From: Rhizomys pruinosus
Lineage: Eukaryota; Chordata; Mammalia; Rodentia; Spalacidae
Assembly: GCA_009823505.1 (NCBI GenBank)
Contig: VZQC01006309.1
Location: 1 to 64,000 of the forward strand
Length of the DNA: 64,000 bases
Direction of reading: 5' to 3'
Shown here: positions 1 to 10,745 of the stretch, piece by piece
How positions within the stretch are numbered: position 1 is the first letter of the stretch
Layout of the letters: every line of letters begins with the position of its first letter
Translations under genes and position numbers: made by a program
The notes under the pieces: generated by a model
What the model was told of the DNA's origin: nothing
The model's input: the letters and a program-made list of their open reading frames with translations, nothing else
Database searches by the model: none

Positions 1-145
1 TTTGTCCTTTTGAGACAGGGTCTCCCTGTAGCCCCAGCTGTCCTGGAACTCACTCTGTAGACCAGGCTGGCCTTGAACTCACAAAGATCCACCTGCCTCT
101 GCCTCCCAAGTGCTGAGATTAAAGGCATGCGCCACCACGCCTGGG
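1..145 (-). repeat. B1 SINE
   Basis: Antisense B1 (GAGACAGGGTCTCCCTG ... CACCACGCCTGGG). The poly(T) side may begin before the window. The duplicate is at 7343-7487. Confidence 0.9.
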
Positions 146-319
146 TACTTCTCTTCATTCTTGCTCCTATTCTTGACTAATTAGATCATGCACATCAGTC
201 CTCGTGTACATTTCCCCTTGACACGCAATGAAATACAATCTTTTTCATTTGTATTTCCTTTTTGTCTGTTCCACCAGAATGTTCCTTGTCACTCATCTTC
301 TGAGATTTGAGTTCTTCTG

Positions 320-710
320 TTAGGTTTTTAATCCCTGTGACAAAAGAGCTGAGATAAACAGCTTAAGCCAGAAAAATGTTCATTTGGCTATTTCAGAGGC
401 TGTAGTCCATGGTGGGGTGGCTCCCTTGTGTTAAGACCTATGGTGGGTCAGAAACATCGAGGTGGAGTAGCATGGCTGAGGAAAGCCACTCACCTCATGA
501 GTCATCCAGAAAGCAGACTGAGAGGTAGGAAGGGGTCACAGGTGGGACATACACTTCAAAGACATGCCCTCAGTGACCTACTACCTCCAATAGCACATCC
601 AGTGTGAACTCATTAATGAACTTCTCATTAATGAAGCTAGTGCCTTTTTGATTCAATCATCTTTCTGTAGCACCATCAGCTGGGGACCAAGCTTCACCAC
701 ATGAACCTGT
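320..710. repeat. Old interspersed repeat, unclassified
   Basis: Phrasing such as 'CTGTGACAAAAGAGCTGAGA' and 'CAGCTGGGGACCAAGC' resembles a common rodent repeat also seen at 1875-2240. Family uncertain. It is repeated at 7662-8052 within the direct duplicate. Confidence 0.4.
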
Positions 711-790
711 TAGGATGTATTCCATCTCCAGACCACACTGTTCTTACCTTACCTGACATTTTTGCTTTTCAAAAGCAAACTGATCTTTCT

Positions 791-933
791 TTTTCCCACT
801 CAGAGTTTTGTTGTCTAGCCCAAGGTGGTCTTGAACTTCTGAATTTACTGTATAATCCAGGATAGCCTCAAATTTGTGACCCTTCTTAGCTTCCTGAGTC
901 TTGGGACTATAGGTGTGAGCCATCATGCCTGCC
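791..933 (-). repeat. Diverged B1-related SINE
   Basis: Antisense B1 hallmarks (GGTCTTGAACTTCTG, GCTTCCTGAGTCTTGGGACT, GAGCCATCATGCC) are much decayed. Repeated at 8133-8275. Confidence 0.6.
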
Positions 934-1624
934 TTCTGACCTTTCTCTTACCAGTTTCTCCTCTTGTGACTTCCCTGATCTCACACTCCTTAGTTTTATA
1001 ACCAGACCTGCTGTCTCCAGCATCTACTGCTCTCTGATGCTCATAGCCTGAATCTTAGTCTTCTCCAAAATCTTGTAGTCATCATTTTTTTCCTCATCAT
1101 TCTCCTTGAGAACCCTTGCTCACTGTTCCCGACAACCACTCATTCTGGTAGATGCTAAAAGGCTGCCTGCTTGGTGTCTGTTCTAGTGAGCTTTGGCTGA
1201 ATGGGAAGTGAAGATATCCTTTAACTTCCTGGATTGTAAACTAGACATCAGAGGTGGGGTCAAGGGAAGAAGCCTCACACTGAAGGGAAGAAGTAGAGGA
1301 TTAAATCAAGTGGTGACACTGATGACAGGCCTAATGCACAAGCCATGGGCTCCCATTTCTGGATTATTTTTCTATATGAGAAAAGCATCTTTCTGGAGTC
1401 CAGTCACATCAACCAGCAGCTGAGTGTCACATCGAGCTGCCCTCTGACATTCTCCCTGCCTCTTGCTCAGTTCTTCAAGATTCTGCAAGGGATCCCGCAG
1501 AAGTATAGATCTGACCGTGCTCCTCTTTCCCACCCTGGTTCCAGCTCTCACCTCCTCCTGGTGTCTATACAAATATTGAGGAACCTTACTGGGAAAATGG
1601 GTTTTAAGGGAAACTAGTGAAAAA

Positions 1625-1625
1625 N
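1625..1625. other. Single-N contig join
   Basis: One N separates duplicate copy 1 from different sequence, marking a scaffold or gap-fill join. Confidence 0.85.
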
Positions 1626-1874
1626 GGGCACAAACTGCTGCCAGACCTGCTCTTATCAAAATATCCGGCTTTGCTGCCTAAGTCTGTATTTTTCCTCTGG
1701 AACTCACGTTTTGCAGCCTGCTTTCTTCCAGGCTGGTCCACTAGAATGGCCCTTTAAGCTCTGCTCATAATAGTCAACAGCCTTTCCAGCAAAGCTCCAA
1801 GTCCTTTCCACACTTCTCCAAACATCCAGTGTCAGGTTCTTCACAGCCACAACCCCACTTCTGCTACCAATAAC
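1626..1874. other. No recognised feature
   Basis: Unique-looking sequence after the N; no gene, RNA or clear repeat seen. Confidence 0.5.
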
Positions 1875-2240
1875 TGTATTAGTCACTTTTCTGTTGCTGT
1901 GATTGTTAAAGCACCATGACCAAGCTACACTTACTAAAAGATAGAGTTTATTTGAGCTTACGATTGGCCGTTCCAGAGAATTAGAGTCCATTGTTTCGGG
2001 AGACGTGGCGGCTGGACTAAGCAAAAGCCGAGGGTACACATCTCCTCAAGAGTACAGCGAAACAAGGGAGCAACTGTAGACCACATAGGCTTGTTAAAAC
2101 TCACAAGCCTGTGTCCGCCGAGTGACACACTTCCCCCAGCATGGCCACACCTTCTAAGACCTCCAAAAACAGCGCAACCAACTGGAGACAAATGTCTGAA
2201 TACTTACAGCCTATGGGGGACACTCATGCAAACCACCACA
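1875..2240. repeat. Rodent interspersed repeat (DNA-transposon-like or LTR-like)
   Basis: It starts TGTATTAGTCACTTTTCTGT and ends CTCATGCAAACCACCACA, which I recognise as a common rodent repeat whose termini are always this way. I cannot name the family with confidence. Confidence 0.55.
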
Positions 2241-2270
2241 GCTGGTGTGTTTGTGTTTCTCAGATAAATC

Positions 2271-2860
2271 ATGGCTAAGAGCTTATGGAGTAAGTAGAAA
2301 AGTAAGATGCATGCTGAAAAGAGGAAAAAGAATGCCCCAAAGGAATTCAGCAGACTTAAAAGTATTCTCAAAGTAGATGGTGATATTTTAATGAAAGATG
2401 TTCAAGAGATAGCAACTGTGGTGGTACCCAAACCTTGCCAGGAGAAAATGCAGTCTTCAGTAGAAGATGAAAAATATAACATGAAAATGGAGACTGAGAT
2501 TAAAAGAAACTCAAAGACTCTTCTAGATCAGCATGGACAGTACCCAGGGTGGATGAACCAGAGGCAGAGAAAAAAAGCTAAAGGCAAAGAGACAGAAAGG
2601 CAAGGGGCAAAGCCAAGCGAAGGCAGTCAAGGGCTTGGCCTGGTAGAGCCTTGGAGCTTGAAAAGGGGCAGCAGATTGATAGGGATGTCTGCATCAATTT
2701 GAGCTCTCATCACATGGAAGCTGTTTGTTTTTGTATTTTAGTGTGACCCTACTTCTCTAATTCAGAACCAAAATTATTTGTCAAGGTTGTTTCAGGAACT
2801 TGAATAAAATATCTTCTTCGATGAAAGAAAGCTATTCTGAAGTTTTAATTGGATATGGCA
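2271..2860 (+). pseudogene. Llph: Llph processed pseudogene
   Basis: LLPH is a small basic nucleolar protein linked to ribosome biogenesis and neuronal growth. The frame starts MAKSLWSK at 2271, then a TAG stop at 2295-2297 replaces a codon in the KWKRK stretch. It continues [40 protein letters not shown] and [20 protein letters not shown] frameshift near 2590 follows; in the new frame the normal ending KAVKGLAW and TAG (2644-2646) is found. A two-codon loss after PKP is also present. There are no introns. The early stop, frameshift and lack of introns mark a retrocopy. The 3' end is estimated from loss of similarity to a UTR. Confidence 0.85.
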
Positions 2861-2995
2861 ATATCCAGGTATTATCAGTCTTGTCAAGTATTAATGTGGT
2901 TATAATTGCTTGATCTAACAATATGCAGTTATACTCGGTGCATCACATAAAATCTGAAATGCTGACAAAATTCAAATAGAAAGCTATCAGCATTA

Positions 2996-3226
2996 TTTTT
3001 TTAATTTTTAAAATTTTATTTTATTTATTATGTGTATGAATGTACTGTCTGCATGTAGGTCTGTGCACCCATGTCGTGCAATGCTGTGGAGGTCAGAAGG
3101 TGTCAGATTCCCCTGGAACTGGAGTCAAAGACGGTTCTCAGCCACCATGTGGGTGCTTGGGATCGAACCTGGGTCCTCTGCAAGAGCAGTCAGAGCTCCT
3201 AACCACTAGGCAATCTCTCCAGCCCC
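2996..3226 (-). repeat. B2 SINE
   Basis: Antisense B2: TATGTGTATGAATGTACTGT at the tail side and CAATCTCTCCAGCCCC at the head. Lacks the 17-bp internal duplication. Confidence 0.9.
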
Positions 3227-3248
3227 ATATCAGCATTATTTTAAAACA

Positions 3249-3405
3249 GGACAGAGCACAGGCTGCTCTTACAGAGGACCCAGGTTTGTTTTTTGCACCC
3301 AAGTCATGTTAAGAATCAGCAACCGATAACTCTGGCTCCAGGGGTTCTTCCCTCTTCTGCCCTACACAGGCACCAGCATTCATGTACACAAACCTATATA
3401 AAAAA
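3249..3405 (+). repeat. B2 SINE, 5'-truncated and diverged
   Basis: Matches the B2 interior (GGCTGCTCTTACAGAGGACC, CTCCAGGGG, TCTTCTGCCC) but lacks the head. Confidence 0.6.
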
Positions 3406-3413
3406 AGTTATAA

Positions 3414-3639
3414 GGGGCTACAGAGATGGCTCAGTGCTTAAGAGCATTGGCTGCTGTTAAAGAGGGCCTGGGTTTGGTTTCCAGCACACATACAGTGGCT
3501 AACTCCAGTTCCAGGGGATCTTATGCCCTCTTCTGACCTCTGCAGGCATTGCACTAATACCCAAGAATCACTTATATACATGTGTGCAATACACTGGTAC
3601 ACATAAAATAAAAATAATAAAATGTTTTAAAAATAAAGG
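3414..3639 (+). repeat. B2 SINE, diverged
   Basis: GGGGCTACAGAGATGGCTCA head, TTCCAGGGGATCTTATGCCC interior and an AAAATAAAAATAATAAAA tail that abuts the broken end of the L1. Confidence 0.8.
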
Positions 3640-4542
3640 GTATCGGTGGATCTTATAAACAAAAAAATGTAATGGCCTTCTTTGTCTCTTCTGATTTCTT
3701 TTACTTTGAAGTCTATTTTGTCTGATATTAAAATAGCAACACCTGCTTTCTTTTTGGTACCATTTTCTTGGAATATTTTTTTCCATCCTTTCACTTTAAG
3801 GTGGTGCCTATCCTTGAAGATAAGATGCATTTCTTGTAGACAGCATATAGATGGGTTCTGTTTCCTAATCCAATCTCCCAGTCTATGTCTTTTGATTGGG
3901 GAGTTTAGTCCATTAATATTTAAGGTTATAACTGAAAGATGTGTTGCTTCCTTTCACCTTATTATCCATTTGCATTTTTGGTCTAGGTTTCTACTTCTGC
4001 AATTATGCTTTTATTAATTTCTCTTTTTAGGTGCCTGGGGATAGTTGCTCCTTTCTTCTGTCCTTTGAATTGCTTCAAGTATTCTCTGAAGGTTTGGCTT
4101 TCTGGACATGTATTCTTTCATCTTGTTTATGTCATGGAAGATTTTTCTCTTTCCTTCAACTATAATAGACATTTTTGCTGGGTATAGTAACCTGGGTTGG
4201 CATCTATAGTCCTTTAACACTGGGAATGTTTTGCTCCACGTTCTTCTTGCTTTCATAGTTTACACTGAGAAGTCAGTTGTAATTCTGATAGGTTTCCCCT
4301 TATAAGTCACTTGTTGTTTTTCTCTTGTGGCTTTCAGAATTTTGTCTTTGTTTTGGGCATCTAGGATTTTAATTGTGATAGGGCATGGAGGGTTTCTTTT
4401 CTGATCTTGTCTGTTTGGAGTTCTATGTGCTTCTTGTATTTGTATTGGTTTTTCTTTTTTTAGTTTGGAGAAATTTTCATCTTTTATTCTGTTGAAGATC
4501 TGATGAATACCATTCTCTTGGGATTCTTCTTCCTCTATTCCT

Positions 4543-5086
4543 TTTTTTTTTTTAATTTTTATTGATGCTTTGTGCAATTCATACATTATTTTCCAATTCA
4601 GTTCAGGCACATTTCCCTTTCCCTTCCCCCCCCCACCCCATCCCAGATCATGCATTCTGCCATAACTGTCCTGCATCTTTCTCTCAGTTTTTTTCATTTT
4701 TTAGCTATAAGAGATAATCCATGAGTACAAGCATCCTTCGTGCAAAAACAATCTGCAGCCTGTTGTGCCCAAACCCCTACAGCCCCACCATCCAGTGGGG
4801 GGTGACGGGTTGTTTGTTCAATCAAGTTGATCAAATGAGTGTCCAGACTACATTGCTGTAGTTTCACCATTCACCCCAATCGCAGCCCTTACATTCTACC
4901 ACACCCCCTCTTCCTCAGATTGTTCCCTAGGCTTAGAAAAGGGGCACAGGTGGATGAGAAGCAAAACAGTCCACTCTCTCTGGAGCTGTTGTCTTGGACT
5001 CTGGTCAATTCTGGCTGTTTCCTTTCATGGGCTGACAGTTTGTCTAAGAATAACCTTTTCGAACCTGGCTTGAGAGTAATGGCATC
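4543..5086 (-). mobile_element. Retroinsertion nested in L1 ORF1 (L1 3'-UTR-like)
   Basis: A segment of about 545 bp is flanked by a 19-bp direct repeat TTCTTCTTCCTCTATTCCT (4524-4542 and 5087-5105). On the minus strand it ends with a G-rich tract, AATAAAA and an A-run, as in L1 3' UTRs. Removing it restores L1 ORF1. It is probably the 3' end of a younger, 5'-truncated L1; another poly(A) retroelement is possible. Confidence 0.75.
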
Positions 5087-5989
5087 TTCTTCTTCCTCTA
5101 TTCCTATGATGCAGAGATTTGATCTTTTCACAGTGTATTTTTAAATTTTTCATAATCTTTCCTTGGGGTTTTTAGTTGTTCTGTGTTATCTTCCAGGTCT
5201 GATATTCTTTGTTCTGCTTCCTCCATTCTACTTCTGAGGCTTTTTCCGTTCCTTTCCTCTTGATTAGATGAGTGTTTGATTTCCTTTTTCATTTCATCTT
5301 GTGATTTCTTTAGTATTTCTGTTTCCTTTTGGAGCTTCTCAATCTCTTCCTGTAGCTCTTTGCTTCACTGGTTGGTTTCCTTTTCTTTTTCAACATGGGA
5401 TCTTTTCAGTGTTTCCACTTCCTTCCGAAGTTTGTCATTCTCTCTCTCTCTAGGTCCTTCTTGAGTTTTTCATTCTCTTTCCTTAGTTCCCTGACTTGTT
5501 CTTTATAGTCTTTGATTTCTTTGAACATGTTCACAATCGTTCCTCTAAGATCTGTGTCTTGGGCCATCCCCAGGGGGATCCCACTGTAGGAATCTCCCAC
5601 AGGGTTGGTAGAGCTTGGTGTGGAATTGTCCTACACCTTTCCCATGTTGCCCCTTCTTTGTGTCCCTGGCATGTGGGTTTCTTTTGCCTGTATTCCAATG
5701 CAAATCCCAAATGCCTCTTCACTGTGTTGAAGGCTTGCTTTGCTTGCCTTCTTCAGATGCCTTCATTGTTTGATTTGTTTTTCTCCTTGCTTATGGAGTG
5801 TTGACTTGTCTAAGTTTTAGGCTTTCTATTGGAAGTATTACTCACTCTTCCCTTTCTTTTCTGAAGGTTCTCCAAAGAATCCACTTGGACACTCCTTCAG
5901 TAAAACCAGTTGGGGGGGGGGGGTTCAGATGGCTCTGGGAAATCCCTGATCAAAGCTCTATGCACTCCTAAATTCTTTCAATTATTTGA

Positions 5990-6260
5990 TCATGTTTATG
6001 ATAGTTGTTTTAAGATCTATGTCTTTAGTTACATCTAGGGGGTCCTCATTACAAGAGTCTTGTACAGGACTGGTAGTATTTGGCAGAGGCTTATCATTTG
6101 GGTTTTTCATGTTAAATTGTTTTTTTGTTATGATTTTGGCATTTGGATTTGTTTTGTTTGTGATTCGAGTATGAATTTCAGGTGTTTCTTTGTTGAATTT
6201 AGGACTGGCTTTGCTTGTATTCTTCAGATGTTTTCATTGTCTTCTTATTTGGAATACAGG
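5990..6260 (-). repeat. Duplicated ORF1 N-terminal segment of the L1
   Basis: This segment resembles 5520-5790 of the same L1. The minus-strand readings align as NEDPLDVTKDIDLKTTIINM and SGIPLGMAQDTDLRGTIVNM. Stops occur in this outer copy. It appears to be an internal duplication of the L1 5'/ORF1 region. Confidence 0.5.
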
Positions 6261-7066
6261 GGTGGTTGATCTAGGCTTCAAGTTCTTGCCTCTAACCTTG
6301 TACTGGAGAGACCAGTGCCCTTCCCACCCTGCCACCTCAAGCCAGTCAAGAGCTCTAGTAGTCTGAGATGGGCAAGAATCAGGCAAGCTTGAATCCCACA
6401 CCATGTGGGGTCCACCCACCAGTTCCCCTGGGGCTGGCTGTAATCAGCTGGATATGAGTCCACAGGCAGAGAAGTCCAGCTTGGGGCTGAGGGAAGGGCC
6501 CAGGCATTCCCCAACTGGTGGGTGGGGCGATCATAATACCACTGCTACTGTGAAACTGGGGTCTCTCACCACCAAATGGAGGCGAATCTCATACATTCAC
6601 TGGGAGAGATGCACTCACAGAACTGCTGTACCACCTGGGGTCTGCCCACCACCTCTCCAGGGCTAGTAGCCAAGGTCTGTATCTGGCTCCAGGAGGGAGG
6701 CCAGCTCAGCCTCTACCTGCCTCCTGACACCCGCAGGCCATGTCCTCAGCTTCCCTTTGTCTCCAATGCCTCCAAATGCCTGTTCTGCCACTCAGGCTGC
6801 ACCTGCTGCCCTGGGAGCCACCATCTTCAAGAGTAAGTCTTAAAGAGTAAATAGGAGTGAGTCCAGCTTATGAGAGAGGCAGGGTGTCCTGGTGGTCATC
6901 TGACGGCAACAGACCACACCTATGCTGAAAAATAGCAATGGCTAATTAAGATACGTTGTTCACAAGCAACGGGTCAGGAGCCAGAGCTGAACAGACATCA
7001 GGCTGTGAAAGGAAACCTTTGTCATGCCACTTGTGCTTACTTCTTAGGCTTATGGCCACTCTAGGG

Positions 7067-7094
<28 letters not shown>
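7067..7094. repeat. (TC)n microsatellite
   Basis: About 14 TC units. Confidence 0.95.
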
Positions 7095-7095
<1 letters not shown>

Positions 7096-7100
<5 letters not shown>

Positions 7101-7337
7101 TTTTTTTATTTATTTTTGTATGTGTATGAATGTACTGTCTCCATGTAGGTTGGTGCACCCATGTTGTGCAATGCTGCGGAGGTCAAAAGAGGGTCTCGGA
7201 TTCCCCTGGAACTGGAGTTCTCCTGCAATTGGAGTTACAGATGGATCTTAGCTGCCATTTGGGTGCTGAGGATAGAACCCGGGTCCTCTGCAAGAGCAGT
7301 AGGCGCTCTTAACCACTAGGCTATCTCTCCAGACCCC
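7096..7337 (-). repeat. B2 SINE with 17-bp internal duplication
   Basis: Antisense B2. The paired GGAACTGGAGTT and GCAATTGGAGTT segments show the internal duplication. Confidence 0.9.
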
Positions 7338-7342
7338 TCTCT

Positions 7343-7487
7343 TTTGTCCTTTTGAGACAGGGTCTCCCTGTAGCCCCAGCTGTCCTGGAACTCACTCTGT
7401 AGACCAGGCTGGCCTTGAACTCACAAAGATCCACCTGCCTCTGCCTCCCAAGTGCTGAGATTAAAGGCATGCGCCACCACGCCTGGG
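7343..7487 (-). repeat. B1 SINE (duplicate copy)
   Basis: Same sequence as 1-145. Confidence 0.9.
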
Positions 7488-8963
7488 TACTTCTCTTCAT
7501 TCTTGCTCCTATTCTTGACTAATTAGATCATGCACATCAGTCCTCGTGTACATTTCCCCTTGACACGCAATGAAATACAATCTTTTTCATTTGTATTTCC
7601 TTTTTGTCTGTTCCACCAGAATGTTCCTTGTCACTCATCTTCTGAGATTTGAGTTCTTCTGTTAGGTTTTTAATCCCTGTGACAAAAGAGCTGAGATAAA
7701 CAGCTTAAGCCAGAAAAATGTTCATTTGGCTATTTCAGAGGCTGTAGTCCATGGTGGGGTGGCTCCCTTGTGTTAAGACCTATGGTGGGTCAGAAACATC
7801 GAGGTGGAGTAGCATGGCTGAGGAAAGCCACTCACCTCATGAGTCATCCAGAAAGCAGACTGAGAGGTAGGAAGGGGTCACAGGTGGGACATACACTTCA
7901 AAGACATGCCCTCAGTGACCTACTACCTCCAATAGCACATCCAGTGTGAACTCATTAATGAACTTCTCATTAATGAAGCTAGTGCCTTTTTGATTCAATC
8001 ATCTTTCTGTAGCACCATCAGCTGGGGACCAAGCTTCACCACATGAACCTGTTAGGATGTATTCCATCTCCAGACCACACTGTTCTTACCTTACCTGACA
8101 TTTTTGCTTTTCAAAAGCAAACTGATCTTTCTTTTTCCCACTCAGAGTTTTGTTGTCTAGCCCAAGGTGGTCTTGAACTTCTGAATTTACTGTATAATCC
8201 AGGATAGCCTCAAATTTGTGACCCTTCTTAGCTTCCTGAGTCTTGGGACTATAGGTGTGAGCCATCATGCCTGCCTTCTGACCTTTCTCTTACCAGTTTC
8301 TCCTCTTGTGACTTCCCTGATCTCACACTCCTTAGTTTTATAACCAGACCTGCTGTCTCCAGCATCTACTGCTCTCTGATGCTCATAGCCTGAATCTTAG
8401 TCTTCTCCAAAATCTTGTAGTCATCATTTTTTTCCTCATCATTCTCCTTGAGAACCCTTGCTCACTGTTCCCGACAACCACTCATTCTGGTAGATGCTAA
8501 AAGGCTGCCTGCTTGGTGTCTGTTCTAGTGAGCTTTGGCTGAATGGGAAGTGAAGATATCCTTTAACTTCCTGGATTGTAAACTAGACATCAGAGGTGGG
8601 GTCAAGGGAAGAAGCCTCACACTGAAGGGAAGAAGTAGAGGATTAAATCAAGTGGTGACACTGATGACAGGCCTAATGCACAAGCCATGGGCTCCCATTT
8701 CTGGATTATTTTTCTATATGAGAAAAGCATCTTTCTGGAGTCCAGTCACATCAACCAGCAGCTGAGTGTCACATCGAGCTGCCCTCTGACATTCTCCCTG
8801 CCTCTTGCTCAGTTCTTCAAGATTCTGCAAGGGATCCCGCAGAAGTATAGATCTGACCGTGCTCCTCTTTCCCACCCTGGTTCCAGCTCTCACCTCCTCC
8901 TGGTGTCTATACAAATATTGAGGAACCTTACTGGGAAAATGGGTTTTAAGGGAAACTAGTGAA
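7343..8963. repeat. Direct duplicate, copy 2 (pairs with 1-1621)
   Basis: Second copy of the segment at 1-1621, ending in GAA and a single N at 8964. Both copies stop at the same base of the underlying sequence, as expected from unmerged overlapping contig ends. Confidence 0.93.
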
Positions 8964-8964
8964 N
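8964..8964. other. Single-N contig join
   Basis: One N between duplicate copy 2 and the first base of the palindrome's left arm. Confidence 0.85.
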
Positions 8965-8986
8965 AACTGAGTTACCTCTGTGCCTT

Positions 8987-9164
8987 AGGCAGGCACATGA
9001 GTCCCCTGTACACAGGCACCTGTCCCTGCCATGCCCTCCTGATTCAGTTCTCCACACACGTATGTAGCTTGCTCAGGCAGGCACACAGTCCCCTGTACAC
9101 AGGCACCTGTCCCTGTCATGCCCTCCTGATTCAGTTCTCCACACACGTATGTAGCTTGCTCAGG
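8987..9164. repeat. Tandem duplication, 87-bp unit x2
   Basis: Two copies of an 87-bp unit (GTCCCCTGTACACAGGCACC ... GTAGCTTGCTCAGG) with a few differences. Period is a multiple of three, so open frames pass through, but no coding evidence exists. The mirrored copy is at 27838-28015. Confidence 0.9.
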
Positions 9165-9595
9165 TACCTCCATTTTGTGTTACTAGTCTTTCCTTCTGTT
9201 TTCCATGCTTACATGTTCTCTCTGTGGTTCACATTCTGATTCTTAAGGCCTGTGGCAAGTGCTGTCCTCCTCCCTAGGGTGTTGCTTCACACCCCGTAGG
9301 CTCCTTCCTAGCACATCACTCTATACTGCATCTGATACTGCCTTGGTTGATCTCATAAGTTATGTTCCTGTTTAGCTCTTTTCAAACTTCAGTGTTTCCT
9401 TAAGATCTATTTAGTTGTTTCCTCTAAGATTTGTTCCTTCCTCAATCTGTACCGAAAGTTTTACTCAATAAATATCATGACAAAGAATAGACATTCAATT
9501 GAAACATCCTATATTTTTTCAGATTGGCACAGTTCTATCTTTAAGAGATTTTATTGACATTTTAAATTCATAGGTCGCATTTAAATTAGAAAATC
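9165..9595. other. Left-arm copy of intron 19 sequence, no feature
   Basis: Mirrors 27430-27837. AT-rich, no repeat or gene recognised. Confidence 0.6.
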
Positions 9596-9756
9596 CGCGG
9601 TGTGGTTGTGTACACTTTTAATCCCAGGACTCGGGCGGCAGAGGCAGGCGAGGCAGAGGCAGCAGATTCTCTGTGAATTCACGGCCAGCCTGGTCTACAT
9701 AGTGAATTCAGAACAGCTTGGGGCTACAGGTGCGACCCTGTCTCAAAAAGACCAAA
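9596..9756 (+). repeat. B1 SINE (left arm)
   Basis: GTGTGGTTGTGTACACTTTT ... CCTGTCTCAAAAAGACC; mirrors 27258-27421. Confidence 0.85.
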
Positions 9757-9900
9757 ATAGCAGGCATGGTGAGCGAATGCCTTTAGTTCCAGCATTCTGG
9801 GAGGCAGAGGCAGGCAGATCTCTGTGCGTTCAAGGCCAGCCTGGTCACATAGTGAGCTCCACTGGGACTAAAGCAGGAGGACCTGTCTCCAAAAAATACA
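9757..9900 (+). repeat. B1 SINE (left arm)
   Basis: Second tandem B1 (GCAGGCATGGTGAGCG ... CTGTCTCCAAAAAATAC); mirrors 27108-27256. Confidence 0.85.
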
Positions 9901-10538
9901 AAAACATAAAAAAAGACCAAAAATACAAAAAAAATCTAAATACCAATTATACTATAAAATTTGAGTTTCCTTAGTTATTAGTAAAGACTTTGAGATCTTC
10001 GTAAACACCTCAAATAGAAACAGCTTTCTCAAACACTTTGATACCCACTGAACTATCTTCCCCAGTCTACTGTCAAAATTGAAAATTTGACTCATAATTT
10101 ACCCATTTTTAGGAATTTACTCTAGATTTACTCAAAGACAGCTGTGAAGTTCAGGATTATGCATTGCAATATTGATACAAGTGTCCAGTAGCAAGAAAAT
10201 AAGTTTTCCACACAGTATAAAACTACACAAATTTAAAAGAGTATATAAATATCTGTGTTGATTTAGAAAGATACATCAGCAAGTGAAAAGAGTAAGGTAT
10301 ATAGAGCGCACAGTTCTGGAGTATGTTCTAAAGTCTAACCTACCCATGTGTTGGCCTGTTCTGCCCCTGTGAAGGGAAATGGGAGCAGAGTTAATGGGAA
10401 GGCGGTGAGGTAGCCTTTCCTGTTTTGTTTTCGTCTGCATGTGAAATTGCTATATACCACTGAGGAGTCAGGGCTCGAGGATCCCAGACCTTTTACCGTT
10501 TTTCACTCTATCAGTTTGCATTTTTAAAACATTATTCA

Positions 10539-10745
10539 TGGGGCTGGAAGAGATAGCCTAGCAGTTGAGAGCCCCAACTTGCTCTTGCGGATGACTGGGG
10601 TTCCAATCCCCGGCACCCACATGGCGGCTGAGAAACGTCTGTACACTCCAATTCCAGGAGAACTCCAGTTCAGGGGGAATCCGCGACCCTCTTCTGACTC
10701 CTCGGGCATTGCACGACACAAGTAATATATGCATACATATAAAAA
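10539..10745 (+). repeat. B2 SINE with 17-bp duplication (left arm)
   Basis: GGGGCTGGAAGAGATAGCC head and CTCCAATTCCAGGAGAACTC duplication; mirrors 26222-26471. Confidence 0.9.

Larger units (their letters stand above)
1..1621. repeat. Direct duplicate, copy 1 (pairs with 7343-8963)
   Basis: The sequence matches 7343-8963 at a constant offset of 7342 with no difference noticed, and all translated segments coincide. It ends in GAAAA then a single N at 1625. It contains a B1, an older repeat and unique-looking sequence with no gene. Identity this high suggests the same locus assembled twice. Confidence 0.93.
3640..6845 (-). mobile_element. L1 retrotransposon: 5' region, ORF1 and start of ORF2
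   Basis: Reading the minus strand from about 6845 gives a GC-rich 5' region, then ORF1 with coiled-coil stretches (DYKEQVRELRKENEKLKKDL), the RNA-binding core (FSKLKKEKPIQIQEAHRTPN ... QVTYKGKPIRITTDFS) and its C-terminus (QPRLLYPAKMSIIVEGK). The first endonuclease residues of ORF2 follow (KVKGWKKIFQENGTKKKAGV), stopping at about 3640 beside a B2 tail. Frameshifts and stops make it inactive. Most of ORF2 and the 3' end are absent, the reverse of usual 5' truncation. A later insertion at 4543-5086 interrupts ORF1. Confidence 0.85.
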
